Shown here: positions 29,405-39,741 of the stretch, piece after piece
Layout of the letters: every line of letters begins with the position of its first letter
Numbering within the stretch: position 1 is the first letter of the stretch
Source of the DNA: an uncultured Prochlorococcus sp.
GTDB lineage: Bacteria; Cyanobacteriota; Cyanobacteriia; PCC-6307; Cyanobiaceae
Length of the DNA: 64,000 nt
Assembly: GCA_902634515.1 (NCBI GenBank)
Contig: CACPKH010000001.1
Span: 1-64,000 of the forward strand
Reading direction: 5' to 3'
Translations under genes and position numbers: made by a program
Notes under the pieces: model-generated
The model's input: only the letters and a program-made list of their open reading frames with translations
Database searches by the model: none
Told to the model about the DNA's origin: nothing

Positions 29405-30544
29405 CTATGAAACGAATTTATTTAAAGTGTCTACAATACGACTTATCTCTTCGTCCTTTAGCTCTGGATAATTTGGAGGAGCGAAATGACAATTGCAGAA
29501 TTTTGCTGTATTCGTCAATTCTCTAGCCAAATATTTTCTTGACTCAATTACTCTTGGCTGTACACTTATAGGTTCTCTATAGACACTACCAGTCATGGCT
29601 ATTCTTTTTTCTTTAAAGAGCATTTCAATCCCTTTTGTAATTAATGGATCATTTGCTACGAATAATGTTTTGTAATTAGAGGATATATTACCCTTAGGTG
29701 AAGGTAAGAACTTTATAAACTTAGATTTAACATTTTCTTTGTAGAAAGCATTGATTTCCTGCCTTCTCTTTATCCTATCTTTGCACCTTTCAAGATCAGC
29801 TATTGCTAAAGCAGCATTCATTTCTGATAACTTAAAGTTACCTGATTCATAGTCAAATAATCTTGGAATAGATTTTGACTTGCCAAAAAATATATTATTT
29901 CTAATATTGACTTGTCTTTCTTCATTATCACAATTAATAATTCCTCCTTCCCCACACGCAACTACTTTTGTGGTTTGAAAGCTTGTAACAGAATAATTTC
30001 CTATAGTACCTAGAAACTTATTATTTATGCTAGATAAAAATCCTTGAGCGTTATCTTCAACTAAGACTATATTATGTTCTTCAGAGAATTCCTTAATCTT
30101 AAAGATTTTTTCTGAGGCCCTACCGGATATATTAACCACACATATTGCCGCTACCTCAATATCTAATTCATTGCATTTTGCGTAAGCCCTTAATAAATCA
30201 TTATAACTAGCTACATATTCTTTAGAAAGATCTAAAGGAACTATGATTCCACCTGCTGCTTGTATTGCATGCGCTGTAGCTATAAATGTGTTTGCCTGTA
30301 CAATTACAGCTTTGTTTCTAACATTTATAGTCCTAAAGACTGCTTCAAGACCAGTTGTCGCAGATGAAGTGGCTATGGAATACAAGGATTTTTGCAAGCT
30401 ATTTACTTTTTCTTCCAATTCCCTGCAAAGAGTGTGATTTGTGAGAAAAGCTTCATCAATTACTCTATCAACTAGTTCATGTATTCTTGTTTTATCTTTA
30501 TCAGAATAACTAATATTAAAAATTCTGATAGGATCCTTGTCCAT
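29405..30544 (-). CDS. DegT/DnrJ/EryC1/StrS aminotransferase family protein
   Basis: YSIATSSATTGLEAVFRTI; VQANTFIATAHAIQAAGG; PLP-Lys FQTTKVVACGEGGIINCD. Confidence 0.85.
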   Translation of the reverse strand: MDKDPIRIFNISYSDKDKTRIHELVDRVIDEAFLTNHTLCRELEEKVNSLQKSLYSIATSSATTGLEAVFRTINVRNKAVIVQANTFIATAHAIQAAGGIIVPLDLSKEYVASYNDLLRAYAKCNELDIEVAAICVVNISGRASEKIFKIKEFSEEHNIVLVEDNAQGFLSSINNKFLGTIGNYSVTSFQTTKVVACGEGGIINCDNEERQVNIRNNIFFGKSKSIPRLFDYESGNFKLSEMNAALAIADLERCKDRIKRRQEINAFYKENVKSKFIKFLPSPKGNISSNYKTLFVANDPLITKGIEMLFKEKRIAMTGSVYREPISVQPRVIESRKYLARELTNTAKFCNCHFAPPNYPELKDEEISRIVDTLNKFVS

Positions 30545-30725
30545 TCTGTTAATGGTAAATATAAAAAAAGTATATCAGAGCTGTATTCTCCCAGGCAAAC
30601 TTTTAAGTTGTTTTAACTTCTTTTAAAATTTGCTGCTTCTAAGTCTACATATTTTCTAATCATTAGGTACAATAATAAATAATTATTAAATTATTATTCA
30701 GTATTATTTTTAGGAATCTTTTGCT

Positions 30726-32039
30726 TCATCCTAATACTCTTTGATTATTTTCTTTACTATTAGGATTAGACAAGCAAGCCCTTGGACTGTAAATACTTAC
30801 AAGGGTTATAAAAATTGAAATGCATATATTTAAATTTACGAAATGGAATCTTGGATAAGATCCCCAACCAAGTAATAAAGTAGGCAGTATTGTAATTAGA
30901 ACAACAATGAGAAAATATAACCTTAGCTTTCTTTTTGAAATTATGAACCATGAGATACAAAGAATTGAACCAAAAGGGACAAAAAGTAACGCTATATACT
31001 CTAATATAGAATTTGGATTGCCTAGATTAGCATCAGGTAAATATTTCATTGCAGCAGGAAATCCTATAGCAAAATAACCAAGTATCTTAGTAGAAATCCA
31101 ATAATAAATTACTTTTAGATTTACTTGCCCCAAATGACCAAGTAATGAAGAATCTTGACTGGCTAGAAACTTGAAGCTTTTTGCATAATATAAATTGTGG
31201 TAAAGAGGTAATAGTATAGGAATAAAATAAAAGATAATCATATCTTTTATTTTTAGACGATACTCATAAAATATTATTAAAGCCATAAAGGCTGATGCTA
31301 TCAATAGGTTCTGTCGTATAAAAGGTATAATGGCATATGTAAGTAATGAAAGCCTTGGCTTTTTACTTATCAATAGAGCAGCACTTATCCACGCAAGATT
31401 TACTGTTAACCACTCAGAGTAACCATAAACAATATTTTTAAACATATAGGCTGAAGAAAGAAGCCAAAACAACGTAATTTTAATTAATAAACTTTTACTT
31501 AGTCTTTCTTTTATGAAACAAGAATGAGAATAACCTAGACAAAAACTTGTTAAAACAATATTTAGAACTTGCAGGCCACGATTCTCACCCTGACAAAGTT
31601 TAATAGCTAATGCTAAGTAATATCTATAACCTGGTTGATCAACATATTCCAATGCTCCTGTATTTCTTAATAGATTATCTCCTCCCCAAAGTGTTGGTGT
31701 AGAGATTATATTATGAGCATAAAAACTATATCTAAAGCTATCATCTAATGGTAAGTGTATTATCCCTGATGATAATATATCTATAAAAGGGATTGATATA
31801 ATTAAAGCAAGTACAGGAGCTATAAGAGAGAATCTAGGTGTGAACCTTTTATTTAATGTTATTAAAAATAAATACAAGATTGGAAAACTCGTTGGGATTA
31901 GGAGAGAAATAGTATGCTCACCTAATGCTTGATTACTAGTTAATATCTCAGGTTTAAGTACTAAAACAGCTATTACCCCAATCAAACCAAGTAAGCATGG
32001 TATAATCAAGTTAGTTATTTTCTCTTCGTAAAACCTCAT
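30726..32039 (-). CDS. polytopic membrane protein (GT-C/polymerase-like)
   Basis: 437-aa with about 10 hydrophobic segments within a polysaccharide locus. Confidence 0.6.
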   Translation of the reverse strand: MRFYEEKITNLIIPCLLGLIGVIAVLVLKPEILTSNQALGEHTISLLIPTSFPILYLFLITLNKRFTPRFSLIAPVLALIISIPFIDILSSGIIHLPLDDSFRYSFYAHNIISTPTLWGGDNLLRNTGALEYVDQPGYRYYLALAIKLCQGENRGLQVLNIVLTSFCLGYSHSCFIKERLSKSLLIKITLFWLLSSAYMFKNIVYGYSEWLTVNLAWISAALLISKKPRLSLLTYAIIPFIRQNLLIASAFMALIIFYEYRLKIKDMIIFYFIPILLPLYHNLYYAKSFKFLASQDSSLLGHLGQVNLKVIYYWISTKILGYFAIGFPAAMKYLPDANLGNPNSILEYIALLFVPFGSILCISWFIISKRKLRLYFLIVVLITILPTLLLGWGSYPRFHFVNLNICISIFITLVSIYSPRACLSNPNSKENNQRVLG

Positions 32040-32333
32040 AATTAAAAAAAAGAAAAAGCAATAGGCTTAATACTCAATTGACTAAATACAAACCCTTTTC
32101 AATGATAAATCCTTAAGCGCTTTACACTACTATTTTTCTAAGTATTAGGCTCTAATGAAATATTTCTCTTAAGTAATCTTTCTTACCATAATAAACTATT
32201 GACAAACTCTATTTAGGATTACCAGATAAGCATCTCTTCATGTAATTCATTAGGCTTAACCTTTTTTGTCAGTAGACTTTCTGAACTCTTTTATTATTAA
32301 TCTTCTAGTGAGTATATAATTACAATAAGCCTT

Positions 32334-32495
32334 TTAAAAGATAGAATATATAAATGGTGCTATTACAGAACCCTGAGTGGCCACAATAAGAGCCCCCATG
32401 CAAACAATTGTGATTATTAATGGTGCAAGCCAATATTTTTTACGAATTTTTAGAAAATCCCAGATATCTTTGGCTAAATCCAGAAAGTCTTCCAT
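32334..32495 (-). CDS. DUF5989/SxtK-like small membrane protein (absent from supplied ORF track)
   Basis: 53-aa translation read directly: MEDFLDLAKDIWDFLKIRKKYWLAPLIITIVCMGALIVATQGSVIAPFIYSIF*. Confidence 0.85.
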   Translation of the reverse strand: MEDFLDLAKDIWDFLKIRKKYWLAPLIITIVCMGALIVATQGSVIAPFIYSIF

Positions 32496-32805
32496 TTTTT
32501 TAAAGTAGGAAATGCAACTAAACTATTTTGCTTCATTTCTGAGAATATGCATCCTAAATGTTTCTTTTTTAAGAATTTAACATTCTTTAGATTTAAATTT
32601 GAGCATAATTAACAAATTAACCTTAACCACTAATAATTGAACTCAGTCTAAAAGCTAGTATGATTAACTAGTCTATACTTAGGTAAATGATAGGTTTTTA
32701 TCAATCCTTTAGACAAAGCATGTCTTCCCTTCTAAAGAATCTATCTACTATCTACAAGCCTTTCAACTAACTATCTTTCATGTAAATCATCCCAATAAAT
32801 AGAAG

Positions 32806-33876
32806 ATGAACAAGTATTTGCTCCCATTGGCTGTAATTATATCAACTTCAATAGGTTTAGGATCCTATAATCATTTCATTGGTCCTGAAACTATTTCAGA
32901 CGAAGGATTTCAAGGAGCAACTGCTACATCTTCAAATGGATATGTATGCAAAGCAGATGATTACAATTGTGTTCGAAGGATTATTATTGATTTAGATAAA
33001 TCAAGTAATAATCTATTGATCCTTGGCAATTCACAACTTGGAGCAATTAATCAAATATCATCTGGTGATATTAACTATGCTCATAAATTAGCAATTGATT
33101 TTGAGAATACTAAAATAAATAATTTAGTAATAAGATCGATTTGGATCCCTAATAGCTCTTTGTCAGAGTTTAATTTGATTTATTCTTCCATTAGTGATTG
33201 TTCTGGAAATGTTAAAAACCTCATTATACCTTTGTTCTTAGATGATACTAGAGAATCTTCTATTCGACCCTCCTTAGAAAATTATATGTATAAGATATGT
33301 GGCATCGATTCAGGACTTTTGTCTAGCAAAGTATCTAAAGAAGCTAAAAGTGAAACAATTACGAATAGCAAACGCATAGGGGATAAGATCATTAATATTA
33401 TTCCTATACTTAAAGAAACTAAATCTACAAATACATCACTTAGAACTTTCCTTTATAAGTTAAGAAATACTATTTTTAACGTTAATCCGTCCACTAAAAG
33501 AAGAACTATTAAATCAGCATATAATACTAATATCAAATCTCTCAGACATTTAATTTCTTCCAGAAAAGGATCTCAAGGTTTTACGATTACATACATACCT
33601 CCTTTACTCTATTCTTCAAATCTTAATCTAATACCCTACATACCAAGTGAATATACATTATTTAAAAATCAAATGCTTAAACTCTGCCAATACAATGGCT
33701 GTTATCTTTATAATCTTGAGGCCCTTATCCCTGATCATTTATGGGGTAGTAAGGAATCAACTTCTTTCACAGAAAAATCTGCAGAGTTGGATTTCATGCA
33801 TTTTACTTACGAAGGGCACCACATTTTTTTCAACAAGCTAAAGATGCTCATTAATTCTTTAGATAAACCTATTTAA
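32806..33876 (+). CDS. SGNH-like hydrolase/acyltransferase-partner protein (DltD/AlgX-like role inferred)
   Basis: LLILGNSQLGAINQ near N-term, FMHFTYEGHHIFFNKL near C-term; N-terminal anchor; 2 bp from MBOAT gene. Confidence 0.65.
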   Translation: MNKYLLPLAVIISTSIGLGSYNHFIGPETISDEGFQGATATSSNGYVCKADDYNCVRRIIIDLDKSSNNLLILGNSQLGAINQISSGDINYAHKLAIDFENTKINNLVIRSIWIPNSSLSEFNLIYSSISDCSGNVKNLIIPLFLDDTRESSIRPSLENYMYKICGIDSGLLSSKVSKEAKSETITNSKRIGDKIINIIPILKETKSTNTSLRTFLYKLRNTIFNVNPSTKRRTIKSAYNTNIKSLRHLISSRKGSQGFTITYIPPLLYSSNLNLIPYIPSEYTLFKNQMLKLCQYNGCYLYNLEALIPDHLWGSKESTSFTEKSAELDFMHFTYEGHHIFFNKLKMLINSLDKPI

Positions 33877-33878
33877 CT

Positions 33879-35297
33879 TTGTTTTTTCACTCTCCTACAG
33901 CTCTTTTCCTTTTTCTCCCAATAGCATTTACTTTTTACCCACTGGTTGAAAGTAAATCAATATCAGCATCTAGAATATTTCTTTTAATATTCTCACTTAT
34001 ATTCTATGGGTTTGACCACCCTTGGTTTATTATTCCACTACTAATAAGTGCCATCTCAGACTTCTTCATTTCTAAAGCACTTATAGAATTAGACCTCTCA
34101 AAAAGTTCTAGGAAATATTTACTCTTAATTAGCATAATCATTAATATTGGACTATTAATCATATTTAAATATATTCCATTTATTGAGGAATCTCTTTCAA
34201 TCTTTTCTTTTAATGAAACTACAAGCTATTTTTCTACTTTTGATTTAATTCTACCTGCAGGTATTAGTTTCTATACTTTCCAAACACTTTCATATGTATT
34301 TGATGTTTATCAAGGTCGTCTAAAAGTTATACCAAGACTAGTTGATTATCTTCTATATGTTTGTTACTTCCCACAGTTAGTAGCAGGGCCAATATTAAGG
34401 CCATCTGATTTCTTTAATGAAGAAGGCCTATGCAATATACATTCCTCTAGATCATCTGTTTTTCCAGGCTTTAGAAGAATTTGTTTTGGACTGTTTTTAA
34501 AGCTATGTCTTGCAGATGAGCTCGCCAGATTAAATGATATTGCTTTTTCAGCAGATTACTCCGGAATTAGTTCATTAGATGCTTGGACAATGGCATTTGG
34601 CTTTGGTTTGCAAATATATTTTGACTTTAGCGCTTATTCACATATGGCTATTGGAATCTCTGAGATTATTGGCTTGCCTATTCGAGAAAATTTTAGTTTT
34701 CCTTATCTTTCCAAATCCGCCACAGAATTTTGGCGTAGATGGCATATTTCTCTTTCAAGCTGGGTCAATGATTACCTATATTCATTTTTGAACTTACGCT
34801 TACCTCTTTGGATAAATGGAGCAATTCCTCTTTTGCTGACTTGGTTGGTTATGGGTATATGGCATGGTGCTTCTTGGAGATTTGCTTTTTGGGGGTTGAT
34901 TAATGGGATCTTTGTTTTATCTCACAGACTTTTTAAGCATTATTTCATTAAACATTATCAAGCTAGTTCTCTAATTAGCTGGCTTATTACTCTTTTCTCT
35001 ATAATGTCATCTTGGATATATTTTAGATCTACAAGCTGGGATCAGGCTAATTATATTTTTAGGGCACTTTGGGTTGGCGACATAGCATTAAACCTTCGAG
35101 AAAATTATTATTTATTTGTTTTTATTTTTATGATAGGCTCTTTGTTATTTGGATTATCATGGCAGCATAAGCATAATCCTACATTTACTAGAATCTTCAG
35201 GAATAAGACAATATCTTTTTTATCTTGTGTATTTTGCTTGTTTTTCTCTATGATCTTTATTAACCGACAAGTTGCATTTGTTTATTTTCAGTTTTAA
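33879..35297 (+). CDS. MBOAT-family O-acyltransferase (AlgI/DltB-like)
   Basis: ILPAGISFYTFQTLSYVFDVYQGRLK; YFPQLVAGPILRPSDF; FWRRWHISLSSWVNDYLY; GIWHGASWRFAFWGLINGI; TTG start. Confidence 0.92.
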   Translation: MFFHSPTALFLFLPIAFTFYPLVESKSISASRIFLLIFSLIFYGFDHPWFIIPLLISAISDFFISKALIELDLSKSSRKYLLLISIIINIGLLIIFKYIPFIEESLSIFSFNETTSYFSTFDLILPAGISFYTFQTLSYVFDVYQGRLKVIPRLVDYLLYVCYFPQLVAGPILRPSDFFNEEGLCNIHSSRSSVFPGFRRICFGLFLKLCLADELARLNDIAFSADYSGISSLDAWTMAFGFGLQIYFDFSAYSHMAIGISEIIGLPIRENFSFPYLSKSATEFWRRWHISLSSWVNDYLYSFLNLRLPLWINGAIPLLLTWLVMGIWHGASWRFAFWGLINGIFVLSHRLFKHYFIKHYQASSLISWLITLFSIMSSWIYFRSTSWDQANYIFRALWVGDIALNLRENYYLFVFIFMIGSLLFGLSWQHKHNPTFTRIFRNKTISFLSCVFCLFFSMIFINRQVAFVYFQF

Positions 35298-35394
35298 ACT
35301 TAATTAATATTTTAATAAAATACTCTTTGAGCAACTCAGAGGATATACCTTAAGTGATTTAATTATTATAACTAGAAAAGTAAGAATGATTTAA

Positions 35395-36360
35395 CTAATT
35401 TTTAGATTCATTATTAGTGTTGCATGATTTTATATATTTGGCCCACTTCTTATGACCTAATTTTGAGAGGTGAACATTATCAACATAATATTTAGGAGAA
35501 TATTCTTCTTTAATAAGATAATAGAGATTGCAGGCTTTAGCTACTTTTATATTTTTAGATATTAAATCAATGTATTGATCATATTTTTTGATTTCAGATG
35601 AGTTTAATTTTGAATCCTCAAACCATCGCCTAGGTGGAGTCACAAAAATCTCTACTTTTGATTCTGAGGAACTAATAGAATTATTTAAATCTTTCCAAGC
35701 CAGGTCTATCTGAGTGCTTTTCACGATGAAATCATCTTGATGATTTTCCTTGTATTCTGAAGTATCTCTTAGTCCAGGAATGATAAACCGCCAAAATATA
35801 TAATTCAATATTTCATTTATAGCTTTTGGATGCTTAGGAGGATATTCCCAAAATGGTTGACTACTTAAACTCATAATATTCCTTGATTCATCTCCAGGTA
35901 GTATCACAATTAAAAACTTAGAGGGCTTCCTTTTAGAATAAATAGAGAAATTTGATATAAACCTTCCCATATTATAAGTTCCCCAAGCATTTAAGCCTGA
36001 ATTTAGGCAGTTTAAATTTTCATTGTTTGAACAGTAATAACTTGAGAAAAGTTCAGAATCATCTATATATGATCCTCCATAAGTTACACTATCACCAACA
36101 AAGACTATTATTTCTGAAGTTAACAACTTTGTTTGAGTTGGATCAAATCTAAAGCCTTCAGAGTCTGTTGTTACTATTGCGCCTTTCCTTCTTTTTTTAC
36201 TTTGATTTGGTTTGAGTCTATAGCCTACGAGTGAATCACTATTATATAAAATTGGATTACCTAGGCCTAAAGAGCGTGTGGAAAGCTCGCAAATAAATAT
36301 ACCTATAGCTACTGATGAAATCCCTAGGAATAAATTAAATAAGCTTTCTTTGAGTTTCAT
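35395..36360 (-). CDS. SGNH/GDSL hydrolase-family protein
   Basis: IIVFVGDSVTYGGSYIDDSE; YVDNVHLSKLGHKKWAKY. Confidence 0.78.
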   Translation of the reverse strand: MKLKESLFNLFLGISSVAIGIFICELSTRSLGLGNPILYNSDSLVGYRLKPNQSKKRRKGAIVTTDSEGFRFDPTQTKLLTSEIIVFVGDSVTYGGSYIDDSELFSSYYCSNNENLNCLNSGLNAWGTYNMGRFISNFSIYSKRKPSKFLIVILPGDESRNIMSLSSQPFWEYPPKHPKAINEILNYIFWRFIIPGLRDTSEYKENHQDDFIVKSTQIDLAWKDLNNSISSSESKVEIFVTPPRRWFEDSKLNSSEIKKYDQYIDLISKNIKVAKACNLYYLIKEEYSPKYYVDNVHLSKLGHKKWAKYIKSCNTNNESKN

Positions 36361-36392
36361 AATGTATTATATTAAAAGAATTTTCTTCATAA

Positions 36393-36782
36393 TCAGAAGA
36401 TTCTGGTTAGATCAATATTATTATCCTTATCTTCTCTATATGAAATATTAGAGTTTCTTTTTTTTCTCAGAGGGTCATAACCAAATAATTTCATTATTAA
36501 TGCAATAGGTTGTAGAACTAATATGAAAATTAAACCTAAGATTATATGACTATTAATCCAACCAAGTTTATATCCTAATAAAATCCAAAACTTATAGGGA
36601 TAATAAAGAAGACTGGGTTTAAAAATTCCAAAAGTTAATACAATAGTACCAAACCATATAGTCCAGAATTTTAATGCATGACCAGTAATCGTTGGAATTA
36701 AAAAGCCAATAATTACAGGCAGTCCTATTCCAAATAGCAAACCAAAATCTCTAAGTTGCTTTTTATGAATATCCTTTTTCAT
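36393..36782 (-). CDS. SxtJ-like membrane protein
   Basis: 129-aa, MKKDIHKKQLRDFGLLFGIGLPVIIGFLIP...; immediately downstream of carbamoyltransferase as in sxtI-sxtJ. Confidence 0.8.
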   Translation of the reverse strand: MKKDIHKKQLRDFGLLFGIGLPVIIGFLIPTITGHALKFWTIWFGTIVLTFGIFKPSLLYYPYKFWILLGYKLGWINSHIILGLIFILVLQPIALIMKLFGYDPLRKKRNSNISYREDKDNNIDLTRIF

Positions 36783-36784
36783 TT

Positions 36785-38641
36785 TTAATCTAAGTCAAAC
36801 TCTTGCTTCCATTTTTCATCTTTTTCTACCTTTGACTGTTCATTCTTATAAAGTATTTGATTTTGAAGAACTAGCACATCCATTTCAGTTCGCATAAAGC
36901 ATCTATAAGCATCCTGTGGGGAACAAACAATTGGCTCTCCTCTTACATTAAAAGAAGTATTCACAATAGTTGGACATCCTGTTTTCTTTTTAAAGGCATT
37001 AATCAAATGGTAGTAACGTGGGTTTGTTTTTTTGCTAACTGTTTGTACTCTAGCTGAATAATCTACATGGGTAATAGCTGGTAAAGATGACCTAGGAATA
37101 TTTAACTTCTCAATTCCAAACAGTTTCTCTTCCTCTTCTGTCATTACTTTGCATAACTCTTTTTTAACTGGTGCAACAATTAGCATATAAGGACTTTTTG
37201 ACCTTAATTCAAATTGACTAGTAAGATCTTCTTCTAAAACTGAAGGCGCAAATGGACGAAAACTTTCTCTAAATTTAATCTTTACATTCATTTGATATTG
37301 CATTTTTTTATTTCGTGGGTCTCCAATTATTGATCTCCCTCCTAAAGCTCTAGGTCCAAACTCCATTGCTCCATTAAACCAACCAATTACTTTACCCTCG
37401 TCAAGAATATTTGCGAGTTCTTCAAAAAGAACTTCATCTTTAAGTGTTTGAAAAGGCGCTTTGATTTTTTCTAAATAACTAACAATATCTTCATTAGAAA
37501 ATTTACAACCAAGATAAGACCCTTTCATAGAATCTTCTGGATTTACTTTCCTTAATTTCTTTAGATAGTTGTGCCAAACTATAAGTGCAGCCCCTAAAGA
37601 TGATCCAGCATCACCGCTTGCAGGTTGAATCCAAATATTATCGAAGATTTTCTTTTCAAGCAATCTACCATTTGCCACACAATTTAAGGCTACGCCTCCT
37701 GCAAGACATAAATTTTTTATACCGGTTTCTTTTTTCAATGTACTAGCAAGTTTGGTAACAATTTCTTCTGTCACCAATTGAATAGATGCTGCCAAGTCCA
37801 TGTGAAACTGAGTGATCTCTGTCTCACTTCCTCTAGGCAATGATCCAAAAAGTTTGTGGAACTTATTACTTGTCATTCTGAAACCACGGTGAAATTTAAA
37901 AAAACTAATGTCTAACTTAAAAGTTCCATCTTCTTTTATATCAATTAGATTCTTTTTAATGACATCTGCATATCTCGGCTCTCCATAAGGAGCAAGTCCC
38001 ATCAATTTGTACTCACCTGAATTAACTTTAAACCCACAGTAATAAGTAAACGCCGAGTAAAGTAGCCCTAGAGAATGTGGGAAACTTATTTCCCAAAGAG
38101 GTTTAATTGAATTGCTTTCACCAATCCATGCAGATGTGGTTGCCCATTCTCCGACTCCATCCATACAAAGAACCGCTGCTTTTTCAAAAGGACTTGGATA
38201 AAAGGCAGCGGCAGCATGAGAAAAGTGATGCTCTGAAAAAAGTAATTTTGGAATATCAGGTTCAATATTAGTAACAAGCTCTTTTTGTAAGGACTTAAGT
38301 TTATTTTTTAGTTCTGATTTTAGAAATAGCTTCTCTTTTAACCAAACTTGCATTGCTGCAATAAATGAGCGAGCGCCTCTTGGAGATGCTCCTAGATATG
38401 TTTCTAATAATCTCTCAAATGTTAAAAGTGGTTTTTCGTAGTAAACAATATATTCAATATCTCTTAAGTCAATTTGATTAGAGTTGAGGCAGTATCGAAT
38501 TGAATTTGAAGGGAATCCAGAATCATGCTTCTTTCTTGAAAACCTTTCTTCTTGTACAGCTGAAATAATCTCACCATTGCATAATAAGGCAGCAGCACTG
38601 TCGTGGTAAAAGCAGGATATTCCAAGAATATAAGAAGGCAC
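36785..38641 (-). CDS. carbamoyltransferase (NodU/CmcH/SxtI family)
   Basis: YILGISCFYHDSAAALLCNGEIISAVQEERFSRKKHDSGFP; HFSHAAAAFYPSPF; FGPRALGGRSIIGDPRN; NTSFNVRGEPIVCSP. Confidence 0.95.
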   Translation of the reverse strand: MPSYILGISCFYHDSAAALLCNGEIISAVQEERFSRKKHDSGFPSNSIRYCLNSNQIDLRDIEYIVYYEKPLLTFERLLETYLGASPRGARSFIAAMQVWLKEKLFLKSELKNKLKSLQKELVTNIEPDIPKLLFSEHHFSHAAAAFYPSPFEKAAVLCMDGVGEWATTSAWIGESNSIKPLWEISFPHSLGLLYSAFTYYCGFKVNSGEYKLMGLAPYGEPRYADVIKKNLIDIKEDGTFKLDISFFKFHRGFRMTSNKFHKLFGSLPRGSETEITQFHMDLAASIQLVTEEIVTKLASTLKKETGIKNLCLAGGVALNCVANGRLLEKKIFDNIWIQPASGDAGSSLGAALIVWHNYLKKLRKVNPEDSMKGSYLGCKFSNEDIVSYLEKIKAPFQTLKDEVLFEELANILDEGKVIGWFNGAMEFGPRALGGRSIIGDPRNKKMQYQMNVKIKFRESFRPFAPSVLEEDLTSQFELRSKSPYMLIVAPVKKELCKVMTEEEEKLFGIEKLNIPRSSLPAITHVDYSARVQTVSKKTNPRYYHLINAFKKKTGCPTIVNTSFNVRGEPIVCSPQDAYRCFMRTEMDVLVLQNQILYKNEQSKVEKDEKWKQEFDLD

Positions 38642-38787
38642 TTTATAAGAAAGATTATTGGTCGATAGGGATAATAGTTTTTAGTTTATAGCTTAAGAAA
38701 ACTGGACACCTCAAATGGAAATGCTCCTTTTTTCATTGTTCAAAAGATTTCTTAAGTAGTCGTTATCTATTATGATTCATAATTAAT

Positions 38788-39741
38788 ATGAAATACAAGC
38801 CATCGAATAGAAATTTAATTACAGGTGGTGCTGGTTTTTTAGGCTCTCACCTAGTAGATCGTCTTATGGAGAAGGGAGAGGAGGTCATTTGCCTTGATAA
38901 TTATTTTACTGGTAGGAAGAAAAATATTGAGCAATGGATTGGCAATCCTCGATTTGAGTTAATTAGACACGACGTAACTGAGCCCATAACTCTTGAAATA
39001 GATCGAATTTGGCATTTAGCGTGCCCAGCTTCTCCTATTCATTATCAATCTAATCCAATTAAAACTTCTAAAACAAGCTTTCTTGGAACATATAACATGC
39101 TTGGATTGGCGAAAAGAGCAAATGCAAAACTTCTATTAGCTTCTACAAGTGAAGTATATGGTGACCCAGAGGTCCATCCTCAGCCAGAATCATATTGGGG
39201 TTCCGTAAACCCGATCGGAATTAGAAGTTGTTATGACGAAGGTAAGAGAATTGCTGAAACCTTGTGTTTTGATTATCAGAGAATGCATGGCATAGAAATT
39301 TGTGTGATGCGAATTTTTAATACATATGGCCCTCGTATGATGATTGATGATGGAAGGGTAGTTACCAATTTTATTGTTCAGGCACTAAAAGGTAAGTCAT
39401 TAACAATTTATGGAGATGGGAAACAAACTCGGAGCTTTTGTTACGTGGATGATCTTATTGATGGCATGATAAATGTAATGAACTGGGAAGGAATTGGCCC
39501 AATAAATATTGGCAACCCAGAAGAGTTTACTATTCTGGAATTAGCGAAATTAATAAGAGCGAAAATTAATCCTAAACTTGAGTTTATCTTTAAACCTTTA
39601 CCACAAGATGACCCAATGCAAAGAAGGCCATTAATTCAAAAGGCCATTAAACATTTGAATTGGTCACCCAAAATTAATTTAGAGAAAGGCCTTGATGAAA
39701 CTATTTTATATTTTAAAAATTTAGATAAAAATTCTAGCTAG
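38788..39741 (+). CDS. UDP-glucuronate decarboxylase (UDP-xylose synthase)-like
   Basis: [72 protein letters not shown]. Confidence 0.93.
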   Translation: MKYKPSNRNLITGGAGFLGSHLVDRLMEKGEEVICLDNYFTGRKKNIEQWIGNPRFELIRHDVTEPITLEIDRIWHLACPASPIHYQSNPIKTSKTSFLGTYNMLGLAKRANAKLLLASTSEVYGDPEVHPQPESYWGSVNPIGIRSCYDEGKRIAETLCFDYQRMHGIEICVMRIFNTYGPRMMIDDGRVVTNFIVQALKGKSLTIYGDGKQTRSFCYVDDLIDGMINVMNWEGIGPINIGNPEEFTILELAKLIRAKINPKLEFIFKPLPQDDPMQRRPLIQKAIKHLNWSPKINLEKGLDETILYFKNLDKNSS

